This document shows, one piece after another, positions 44,835 to 53,356 of a stretch of DNA of 64,000 nucleotides (position 1 is its first letter; each line of letters opens with the position of its first letter). Source of the stretch: Sorangium cellulosum So0157-2 (GTDB lineage: Bacteria; Myxococcota_A; Polyangia; Polyangiales; Polyangiaceae); NCBI RefSeq assembly GCF_000418325.1, contig NC_021658.1:6958001-7022000 (forward strand), read 5' to 3'. Below the pieces are notes generated by a model. That model did no database searches, was not told where the DNA came from, and saw nothing but the letters and a program-made list of their open reading frames with translations. A program made the position numbers and the translations under genes.

Positions 44835-47800
44835 GGGCTACCTCCTGCGGCAGGCGCGAACCCGACGGTGCCGCGCACGTGGCTCGGGTCGTTCAGAGGG
44901 TCGGTGTCGCACCGGATGACGCCGCGGGGCCCCGGGTTGATGCTGTCGGCGGGGGGGCCCGCGGGCGACGGGGGCCGCTCGCCGGTGCTCATCCAGGTGA
45001 CGCGCGCGGTGGACACCCCCGGCACCGCGAAGACCGCCTCGTAGACGTCGCCGAGGCGCAGCGGCTCGCCGACCGGCCAGCGCTCCGCCGCGAAGAACCC
45101 GCCCGGGCCGGCGCCGAAGGCGCGCCCCAGCGCGGCGAGCACGTCGCTCTGCCGGTGGCCCGGGCCGGCGGTGATCTCGACGACCATGTGGATCGCCACC
45201 TGCTCCGCCCCGACGACCTCGAGCTCGACCCCGGCGGTGGCCGGCATGCGCGCGGCGATGCGCTCGCGGATCTCCTCGAGGATGCTCTCGGTCGGCGCGC
45301 GGCGCTTCGCGAGCGCGACGACCAGCCGGAGCGTCCCGCGCGGCGCCGTCGGGTCGACGCGCGCGTGCAGCACCTCGCCGACCTCGAGCGCCACCCGCGC
45401 GGCGTCGTCGGCCGAGACGACGCGCTCGAAGCCGACGTTGCGGCCGAGCAGCGTCTCGCGGGCCTCAGCGGCCGTCTCGCCCCGGCGCCCGCCGGTCGCG
45501 GCGGTGACGTTCCAGGTCGCCTTCACGGCGAGGTTGCCGTCGCGCAGCTTGTCGATGGCGCCCGCGGGCAGGTTGCCCGCCTCGCCGTCGCCGGTGTGGA
45601 GGACGGCCTCGATGTTGTTGTTGCCGGCGGGCGGCACGGCGCCGTGGATGCCGTCGCCGAAGGTGACGAAGGCGCTGCCGTCGGTCGAGAGGTCGAGGCG
45701 CCACACGCGATCGCGCGGCCCGGCGGTGTCGAGGTCCGCGACGCGGCTCCAGGCCTGGCCGTCGACGAGCACGGTGATCGCAGGCTCGGGGTCGGTGCTG
45801 CCCTCGGTGACCACGTGGAGCAGCGGCGCGCGGTTGTAGACGGGCAAGCGCAGGCCGCGGGTGCCGCCGTCGCCGCTGCCGAGGACGGCGCGCTCGGCGT
45901 TGCCCTGGACCACATCGACGAGGTTGCCGCGCAGGAACGACGCCTCGAGCGCGTAGGTGCCGGCGAGCGGCTCGGCCAGCGTGGCGCTCCAGGTGTCGTG
46001 GTCGACGGCGTCGATCCGGGCCATCTCGAACCGGCTCTCCTCGCCGCGCGACGCGGCCAGGAGCGACCCGGGGCCGAGCCCTTCGGTCTCGAGCAGCTGG
46101 AGCCGCCGCGCGCCCGGGGCGCGGGTGAGGTCGTGGCCGGCGAGGTCCGTGTAGAAGTCGCTGTCGAGCGCCCAGACGCGCGCCTCGGGCACCTTCCGCA
46201 CCTCCACGCGGGCCGACGCCACGGGGGTGCGGCTGAAGAAGTAGACCTCGACCGCCCCGGGCCGGAGGCCGCGCACGTGGACGCCGTCGTAGCCCTGGCA
46301 GGCCTCGGCTCGGTCGATCTCGCGCCAGGCGACGCCGTCGACGAGCACCTCCATCGCGGGCCGCCACTGGCCCTCGCCGGGGGCGGGGCTCCACTGCTCC
46401 GGGTCGTCGGCCTCGACGACGAGCTTCAGGTTGACGGGCGCCGCGGCCGCGTCCGGGGGCACCTCGAAGGGCGGGCGGGCATGCTCCACCGACAGGATGC
46501 GCAGCGGGCGGCAGGCGGGCATGTGCTCCGCCCAGCCGCCGATCGCGGTGGACCGCGCGAACACGTTGCGGGTGCCGGTCGGCAGGACCTGGCCCGTCGT
46601 GCCGTCCCCGAAGCTGACGCTGAACGGCACGGCGCGTCCGCTGGCCACCGCGGCCGCGTCGATGCCGAGCACGAAGGCCCGGTCCTTCCGCCCGGCCCGA
46701 TCGATGTCGGCGAGCTGGCTCCACCGGCTCCACTCGCCGGACTTGGGCTCGCGCGTCAGCACCTCGATGTTGCCCGCGTACACGCCCGCGCGCGAGATCG
46801 GCAGGGTGGCGACGCCCGGGTCGGGGTCGAGGGTGCCGGTGTAGCGGGCGAAGCGGCGGGCCTTGTCGCCGCTGCCGAGCACCATCAGCTTGCGGTCGCC
46901 CTGGAAGGGGGCGCGGTAGTGCGGCAGCACGCGCAGCGTCGGGGTCGCGGGCGTGAGGGTGAGCGCGCCGGCGTCGTCGGCGAAGCGGAGCGCGAAGCGC
47001 TCGGGCAGCGGCTCGCTGAGGATCACGAGCCCGGTGGCGGGGTCGACCTTCTTGACGACCGCCTCGTGCTGGTAGTCGGGCCACTCGGCCCACGCCGTGT
47101 CCTCGGGCCCGGACAGGCCGAGGCGGCGGCGGCTCCAGGCGACGCGGTGGTCCTCCTCCCAGACGAGCAGGCGGTCGCCGGGGACGAGCGCGCGGAGGTG
47201 CGCGGCGTCGTCGCTGTCGGCGGCCCCGACGCCGCGCGGGCTGATGACGAGCCGGTCGCCGAGCGGGAGCGTCAGCGACGCCGGGTCGAGCTCGGCGTCG
47301 TTGAGCTGCGCGTAATACTCCTTGTCGAGGGCGGCGGGCCTGGCCGGCTTGGAGAAGCCGTTCAGGGTGCACCTGCGGAACTGCTCGAGCACGAACGAGA
47401 GCGGCGGGAGCGGCGGGTCCACCGTGAGGAGCGGACCGGTGATCGAGCGGACCCGGGTCCACTGGATGGGCCTTGGAGGGTCGTCGGGCGCGTCGGTCGC
47501 CGTGTGGAGGAACAGGTAGTCGTCGGGCTTGAGATCGCCGCTGTCGAGCGTGACGATCTCGCGATCGGGCTGGAGCCGATCGAGCGGGGTCTCGAACTGG
47601 TAGATCCTGCCCGCGGCTTCGGTGTCCGGGTCCGCCACGCGGGGAGCGCTGTACTCCACGAAGACGGTGACGCGGGGATGCTCGGCGATGTTGTAGCCGA
47701 TCAGCAGGAAGTTGAGCGTGAACGTGCCTCCGGGCACCTTGTTGAAGCTGTAGAGGTACTGGTCCCCGTTCTGCTCGACGAAGGCGTAGCTGCCTTGCTC

Positions 47801-50800
47801 GATCTGCTCGACGATGTTGCTCAGCCTCGGCTCGTAGGAGACGAGGATCAGCTCTCCGCTCTCGACGCCAACCCAGACGCGCAGGGCGTTCCGGATGACT
47901 CGGTCGTCCATGACGACGCCGGTCCCGAGCACGGGGATGAAGTCGCCGGAGTTGAACACGATCGACTCCGAGAAGACGCTGGCCCGGATGCGCTCCTCGA
48001 ACCGGTCCTCGACGCCGAACTCCAGCGTGCCGTCGGGGACCGGGGACGAGGTCTTCGAGCAGATCAGCACCGAAGATGGCGGCGGCGAGCGGTCCATCCG
48101 GAAGGAGGGTGCGTCGATGCTCGCGAGGAGCGCCTCGACATCGCCCGAGCTCTTGAGGAAGTTGTGCTGGTCGATCGGCGGCCGCGGGATGGTCGCCGTG
48201 TACAGGTCCCTGCGGAGCTGGCGCGCCTCGTTCGTATAACAATGGATCTGGCGGCCGCGGTGGTCGAGGACGGTCTCCGTCACCTCGTCGCCGAACGTGA
48301 ACGTGATGCGCCCGCCGCTCTCGTGGCGCTCCGCGTAGCGCAGGAGCGAGTCGGCGATCGACGTGACGGCCTCGCGCGGCCTGCTGAACGTGAGCAGCCA
48401 CGGGTCCTGGCGCTGCTCGGCGGTCGGGGGGCTCGGGATCGAGAGGCGGCTCTCGAAGCCCACGGCCTTCACGCGCAAGCTGTGGAGGCGCACCTCGGCG
48501 GGCGGCTCCTGCGCGCCGAACTCGTACATCCCGGAGGATGTGACCCGGGTGATTGAGGCGATCTCCTGGCCCCCTTCGCGGAGGAACGTGAGCTCGTCGC
48601 CCACGGCGAGATCGAGCACCTGGCCGCCCGGCATTCCGGTGAAGGGCGCGGCGCCCAGGGCGAGGACGAGCGGCGCGCGCGAGACGCTGGTCTCGCTGAG
48701 GTTCGACCATTGTTGCGCGAAGCTGAGCGAGGAGAACCTCGGCGCGCCGCGGTCGTCGAAGATCTCCGAAGGGCCGACCTCCAGATCGATCGTCCATGTC
48801 GCCGCGTCAGGCTGGATCAAGCCATGCTGGAACGGGGAGGTTACCCTGGGGTCGAGATCGCCGCCGTCGTGGAACACGACGGCGTTCGCGCCGCTCGCGG
48901 AACCGGAGACGCCCGCGCTCTCTAGCGTCCCCTGCGGGATCTTCGCGTGCAGCCGGAGCTCCGTGCACGCGTCGACCCCAGGGGAGGATGCGGCGGCATC
49001 GTAGGCGAGGTGCAGGCTGACGCTCGCAGGAACTCCGCTCGGGAAGAGATCGGATAGGGCAGCCTCAATCTCGAAGTACCAGTGCGGGGTGTCATGGGTC
49101 CTTGCTGAGATCCTGTGCGCGTGCCAGCCAGCGGCGTCCTTGAGACCCAAGAAATTGACCTGATCGCCGTCGGTCACGCTGACCCGGAACACGGTCGCGC
49201 CCTCCGACGTGACGTTCTCTCGAGAATAGAGGGACAGGTAAACCTGACCCGAGTTCGGCGGGAGATCGATCTCCGGATCTCTCGACGAGAATCGCAGCAC
49301 GCCGCCCTGGAGGTTCGCGACGGTGGCGACGTGCTGGGCGCCCGAAGGGAGGTCGGTGGCGCCCGGCCTGTCCGCGACCGTGGAAGAAGCGAAGAGCAAC
49401 CCTCGGCCGGGCTGCGTCGCGACGCCGTTCCAGGATCTCTGTGAGACGCGGAGGGCCTTCACCTGCCTGACGGCCTTGGCCGCGAGAGCCGACCAGTCGT
49501 TGAGCACGGGGAAGATGACGGTGCAGAGACCTCTCAGGTCTCCATTGAAGACCAGCGTCCTCTGCTCGCGGTTCGTTTCGACTCCGATGGCCGTGTAGAG
49601 CTCCGGCCGGTCGTCGTCGGCGTTTCGAGCCCCCAGGACCGTGCCGTGAAAAAGCCCGGGCCAGTCCGGTGGCCGGGTGACCACGAGGTACGTCTTGTCT
49701 TCGTCGGCGTCGTACCGCACTTCAGGGCGTATCGCCGTGGAATGGAATTGAAAGATTCGTCCGACGGAGCGGACGGATCCGTGTCTGCTGAGCGGGGGTG
49801 CGTCGTAGGGAAGCAGGCGCAGCGTGCTCGTCTCGGCATCCCACCAGATGTGCGCGCGCTGGACGCCCTCCGATCCAGGCCCCTCGAACGTGAAGGCCAC
49901 ACGCCAGTCGCCGCTCGGGGGCGGCATGTCTGGGATGCGGGTGCCAGTCCAGACCCAGATCTCCTCTTCCACGTGGCCGGTCGCCGCTTCGGGGTGCAAG
50001 GCGTGGACATCGACGCTCCCACCGCGGAGATCGCGGGCATCTCCGGGCAATTCCACGGACAAGACGGGGCCCGGTTCACGGATCGTCTTGACTGGACGCA
50101 AGGCCACGTTGTGCGCGCCCATCAGCACGAGCGGCCCGGTCCACGAGAGGCTCCGTAGCGCGCCGACGGCAGCGTCGGGCACACGGAAATGCCAGCCCCC
50201 GAGCACGGCGTCGGAGGGGATTGACGTCGGCTCGCCGTTGCGCAGGGCCCACACCGCCGTCACCCCGTGGAGCGGATCGAGCGGCTGGCCGGGGACGATC
50301 GGCACGTCGCGCAGCTCGAAGCCGGTGTTGTCGCTGTTGCGCGCGAAGCGGTGCACCCGCTCCGCGCTCCCGGCCTGCAGGAGCATGAAGCCGGACGCGT
50401 CGCGCGCGATCCAGCCGCCGGTGTTGGCGAAATGGGTGGGGATCGACCAGTCGGCGCTCCACGCGATGCCCGAAGGAGCGGGCGCCGACATCGGGAGCGT
50501 GGCCCGGCTGGAGATCGCGAGCGCGTCGGTGGGGCCTGGGGTCAGAACATGGCCCGTCTCCAGCAGGAGCCCGCGCGGATCGAGCCCGTTGGGCGGGACC
50601 TCCCATGTGAACGAGATCCGGGAGCGCCGGCCGTCGGCCTCATCGATGAAGAGCGTGCCCCCGTCCCTCAGCAGGTCTTCATCGAGCGCTCTCGGTTCGG
50701 GGACTCCCTCGGGAAAGAAGATCCAACCCACCGTGGCGACAACGCGGAATCTGCCAGCTGCGAGCGTCGCGCCATTGGTCTCCGGCGGGAGCCACGTGAG

Positions 50801-53356
50801 CTCCGGCGTATCCGGGTCGATGGCCACGCGGAGATCGGCCCCTTCCTCGTAGAGCCTGTAGGCCTCGGAGGCGCGATCGCCGGAGGCGAGCTGCACCAGG
50901 AGGTCGTCCCCGACGACCTCGCTGGGCGGCGGCGACGTGGTGATCGGCAACCGGGTAGACGCGACCTCGAGCGCATGGATGTGCTCCGGCTTGACGCCCC
51001 GCGCCGGGATCCGGACGTGGTACGACCAGCTCGCCACGGCGAGCGGCGCGACCTCGCCCGCCACCGCGAGGAACAGCTGATCGAACATCGCGGTCCAGTT
51101 CTTGTTTCGGTGGTACCCGGCCCAGCCCAGCCTCTCGCGGAGCGCCTCCGCGGTCACCGACCGCCCCGTGAGCGCCACGCGGATGTAGCGCAGCTCGAGC
51201 CTCGAGCTGACCGAGATGAACGTCCGGTCGTTGGTGAGCTGGACCTCCTGCGTGAAGTGGTCGCCGTAATAGACCGAGGCCACCCTGGGGACGACGATCA
51301 CCTCGGTGAGCTCCCGTCCGTCCGGCTCCGGCAGGCGATCGAGGTAGTAGTCCTGGCCGACAGGCTCCTTGAGCCGGACCAGATTGCCCTGGACCTCGAC
51401 GGCTTGCACCACCTCGGCGGTGAGCCACGGAGCGTGCGTGTTGAAGCCGTCCTCTCTGGTCGGGGGCCTGTCCTCCTCCTCCTCCTCGGGCGCGGGCGCG
51501 TCGTCCCCATTCGGTTTGGGCTGCAGCTTGCGAAACGCCTGCCTCAAGCGCCGGCCCACGAGCAGGTAGTCGCCCGCCTTGACGTGCGAGGCGTCCTCGA
51601 GGAGCAGGAACGTGCCGCCCTTGTGCAGGTACACGACCTGCTCGACGTGCGCGAGGTCCTCGGCGCGGATGTCGTCGCCGTCCCTGACGACGCGCTCAGG
51701 GATCTCCGTTCCCGGGGCCGGGCCAGCCCGCCACGCCGTGTCCGGCACGCGGGCCTGCTTGTAGAACGCCTCCCAGAGCGGGTACATCTGCCCGCGCGCG
51801 ACGTCGGCGAGCGGCGCGATCGCCCCCTTCGATGAATCGAAGACGTCGCGAATCGGCTCATGCTCGTCCACCGGGCGCGGCTCGGGGCGGCTGGGCCCCA
51901 TGGCCGGCGCCCACTGCAGGTACTGGCCGTCGCCGACCGCGAGCGTCCGGAAGAACACGTCGCCCGAGGCGCCGCCCAGCACCGCGATCTGATCGCCCGC
52001 CCCGAGGCCCGTCGCTTCGCTCGTGACCGCCCAGCCCGCCTCGTTGCTGATCGACCTGCCCTTCACCCGCGGCCGCACCAGCGCGCTCGTGAAGTACGCG
52101 GCGTCGAGCCCCATCGTCACCCGGTCGAGATCGCCGAACGCGGCCGCGGCGACCGGCTGCGCGATCGGCCCCGGCGCGAGCTCCGCCGGCACGTCGACGG
52201 GCGGCGCCTCGAACGACGGGACGTCGCGCAGCCGCCCGATCGCGGGCGTGTAGCGCACGTAGACGCGGCCGAGCGCGCGATCGTCGAGCAGCGTGCGGTA
52301 GCCCAGCTTGCGCCGCAGGATGATGTACGTGGTCAGGCGGTCGTCGACGAAGACGCGGTAATGGCGATCCGACGCCTCGCTCGCCGAGAAGTCGGGCACC
52401 TCGGTCCACGCCGCGCCCGGATCCCACGCGCTCGTGGAGGGGACGGGCTCGCTCGTGTCGAAGACGAAGACCTCGAGCGTCGACCTCAGGACCTCGGGCG
52501 CCGCGGGATCGGGCAGGTGCAGGATCGGGCGGTCGGTCACCTCGAACACGACCAGCGACGGGTCCGGATCGGCCCCGAGCGCCTCCCAGAAGCGCAGGTG
52601 GCGCAGGCGCGTGGCCCGCGAGATCACCGTGTCCGGCGCGTCGTAGCTGCGCAGCAAGGGCTGCTCGAAGGCGACGCCCCGCCGCCGGCCCCCGGCGATC
52701 GGGCAGAGCTCGATCCCGCGCTTGCTGTTGATCATCGCCAGGGCGCCGGCGCGGAAGTCGTCGAGCGGCAGCGGCTCCGCCCCTCCGTCGTGCTCATGCA
52801 GGTCGAGGAGCGGCCAGAACTCGCCCCGCTTCATCACGTCGAGCCGGCGCGTCACGATCGCGCGCAGCGCCCCCGCGTACCGCGTGAGCAGCGGCGAGAG
52901 CGCCATCCGGTTGTACGCCGGCGCGATCGCGACGGCGGCGCACGTCTCGAAGATCACGTTGGCCGGCGGATCACCGCCGCGCCCCGCGACCCGGGTGCCC
53001 GCAGGCACGACGCCCGCCGCGGCCGCCAGGAAGAACTGGCAGGCCACGGCGGCGAGCGGCGGCGACGGCCGGTAGCCGACGGCCGCCCCGAGCCTCGCCA
53101 CGCTGCTCAGCGTCAGCGCCGAGCCGAGCTTGGACTCGGTGAGGATCCGGTCGTGGTAGAAGCCCATCACCTCCAGGCACGCCGCCAGCGCCTCGACGAT
53201 GGCCACCCCCGGATCGCCCGCGTCGCGGAGCGTGTAGTCGGGGAGCCGCTCGCGCAGCGCGGCCATCATGCGATCCCGCATCTCCTCGTAGACGAGCGGG
53301 CTCAGGGCGATGAGCTCGCCGCGCAGCAGCAGGTCAAGCTCGGGCTCTCGCTTCAC
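44831..53356 (-). CDS. giant putative baseplate assembly protein (baseplate J/gp6-like) with a large insert
   Basis: The protein has 2841 residues from GTG 53356 (GTGA overlap with the previous stop). The N-terminus has the baseplate pattern DAGDPGVAIVEALAACLEVMGFYHDRI...LGAAVGYRP..L..A...PAGTRV. The C-terminus has two FGDG..G...P.G motifs (SVSFGDGTTGQVLPTG and VTFGDGIHGAVPPAG) and the final GVELEVVGAEQ...VGEPLRLGDVYEAVFAVPGV, as in putative baseplate assembly proteins. Those are usually under about 1000 residues. Here about 1000 extra residues lie in the middle (roughly residues 830-1920), with beta-rich text and visibly more A/T-ending codons. The insert may be a fibre- or lectin-like domain displayed on the baseplate; this is inference. 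Confidence 0.85.
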   Translation of the reverse strand: MKREPELDLLLRGELIALSPLVYEEMRDRMMAALRERLPDYTLRDAGDPGVAIVEALAACLEVMGFYHDRILTESKLGSALTLSSVARLGAAVGYRPSPPLAAVACQFFLAAAAGVVPAGTRVAGRGGDPPANVIFETCAAVAIAPAYNRMALSPLLTRYAGALRAIVTRRLDVMKRGEFWPLLDLHEHDGGAEPLPLDDFRAGALAMINSKRGIELCPIAGGRRRGVAFEQPLLRSYDAPDTVISRATRLRHLRFWEALGADPDPSLVVFEVTDRPILHLPDPAAPEVLRSTLEVFVFDTSEPVPSTSAWDPGAAWTEVPDFSASEASDRHYRVFVDDRLTTYIILRRKLGYRTLLDDRALGRVYVRYTPAIGRLRDVPSFEAPPVDVPAELAPGPIAQPVAAAAFGDLDRVTMGLDAAYFTSALVRPRVKGRSISNEAGWAVTSEATGLGAGDQIAVLGGASGDVFFRTLAVGDGQYLQWAPAMGPSRPEPRPVDEHEPIRDVFDSSKGAIAPLADVARGQMYPLWEAFYKQARVPDTAWRAGPAPGTEIPERVVRDGDDIRAEDLAHVEQVVYLHKGGTFLLLEDASHVKAGDYLLVGRRLRQAFRKLQPKPNGDDAPAPEEEEEDRPPTREDGFNTHAPWLTAEVVQAVEVQGNLVRLKEPVGQDYYLDRLPEPDGRELTEVIVVPRVASVYYGDHFTQEVQLTNDRTFISVSSRLELRYIRVALTGRSVTAEALRERLGWAGYHRNKNWTAMFDQLFLAVAGEVAPLAVASWSYHVRIPARGVKPEHIHALEVASTRLPITTSPPPSEVVGDDLLVQLASGDRASEAYRLYEEGADLRVAIDPDTPELTWLPPETNGATLAAGRFRVVATVGWIFFPEGVPEPRALDEDLLRDGGTLFIDEADGRRSRISFTWEVPPNGLDPRGLLLETGHVLTPGPTDALAISSRATLPMSAPAPSGIAWSADWSIPTHFANTGGWIARDASGFMLLQAGSAERVHRFARNSDNTGFELRDVPIVPGQPLDPLHGVTAVWALRNGEPTSIPSDAVLGGWHFRVPDAAVGALRSLSWTGPLVLMGAHNVALRPVKTIREPGPVLSVELPGDARDLRGGSVDVHALHPEAATGHVEEEIWVWTGTRIPDMPPPSGDWRVAFTFEGPGSEGVQRAHIWWDAETSTLRLLPYDAPPLSRHGSVRSVGRIFQFHSTAIRPEVRYDADEDKTYLVVTRPPDWPGLFHGTVLGARNADDDRPELYTAIGVETNREQRTLVFNGDLRGLCTVIFPVLNDWSALAAKAVRQVKALRVSQRSWNGVATQPGRGLLFASSTVADRPGATDLPSGAQHVATVANLQGGVLRFSSRDPEIDLPPNSGQVYLSLYSRENVTSEGATVFRVSVTDGDQVNFLGLKDAAGWHAHRISARTHDTPHWYFEIEAALSDLFPSGVPASVSLHLAYDAAASSPGVDACTELRLHAKIPQGTLESAGVSGSASGANAVVFHDGGDLDPRVTSPFQHGLIQPDAATWTIDLEVGPSEIFDDRGAPRFSSLSFAQQWSNLSETSVSRAPLVLALGAAPFTGMPGGQVLDLAVGDELTFLREGGQEIASITRVTSSGMYEFGAQEPPAEVRLHSLRVKAVGFESRLSIPSPPTAEQRQDPWLLTFSRPREAVTSIADSLLRYAERHESGGRITFTFGDEVTETVLDHRGRQIHCYTNEARQLRRDLYTATIPRPPIDQHNFLKSSGDVEALLASIDAPSFRMDRSPPPSSVLICSKTSSPVPDGTLEFGVEDRFEERIRASVFSESIVFNSGDFIPVLGTGVVMDDRVIRNALRVWVGVESGELILVSYEPRLSNIVEQIEQGSYAFVEQNGDQYLYSFNKVPGGTFTLNFLLIGYNIAEHPRVTVFVEYSAPRVADPDTEAAGRIYQFETPLDRLQPDREIVTLDSGDLKPDDYLFLHTATDAPDDPPRPIQWTRVRSITGPLLTVDPPLPPLSFVLEQFRRCTLNGFSKPARPAALDKEYYAQLNDAELDPASLTLPLGDRLVISPRGVGAADSDDAAHLRALVPGDRLLVWEEDHRVAWSRRRLGLSGPEDTAWAEWPDYQHEAVVKKVDPATGLVILSEPLPERFALRFADDAGALTLTPATPTLRVLPHYRAPFQGDRKLMVLGSGDKARRFARYTGTLDPDPGVATLPISRAGVYAGNIEVLTREPKSGEWSRWSQLADIDRAGRKDRAFVLGIDAAAVASGRAVPFSVSFGDGTTGQVLPTGTRNVFARSTAIGGWAEHMPACRPLRILSVEHARPPFEVPPDAAAAPVNLKLVVEADDPEQWSPAPGEGQWRPAMEVLVDGVAWREIDRAEACQGYDGVHVRGLRPGAVEVYFFSRTPVASARVEVRKVPEARVWALDSDFYTDLAGHDLTRAPGARRLQLLETEGLGPGSLLAASRGEESRFEMARIDAVDHDTWSATLAEPLAGTYALEASFLRGNLVDVVQGNAERAVLGSGDGGTRGLRLPVYNRAPLLHVVTEGSTDPEPAITVLVDGQAWSRVADLDTAGPRDRVWRLDLSTDGSAFVTFGDGIHGAVPPAGNNNIEAVLHTGDGEAGNLPAGAIDKLRDGNLAVKATWNVTAATGGRRGETAAEARETLLGRNVGFERVVSADDAARVALEVGEVLHARVDPTAPRGTLRLVVALAKRRAPTESILEEIRERIAARMPATAGVELEVVGAEQVAIHMVVEITAGPGHRQSDVLAALGRAFGAGPGGFFAAERWPVGEPLRLGDVYEAVFAVPGVSTARVTWMSTGERPPSPAGPPADSINPGPRGVIRCDTDPLNDPSHVRGTVGFAPAAGGSP
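47600..50850 (-). other. compositionally distinct middle section of the giant baseplate gene
   Basis: Within the gene, this stretch uses many codons ending in A or T (e.g. around 49020-49260 and 49580-49860), in contrast to the flanks where nearly every codon ends in G or C. Boundaries are approximate. This is a mark of a domain acquired later or under different constraint. Confidence 0.5.
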
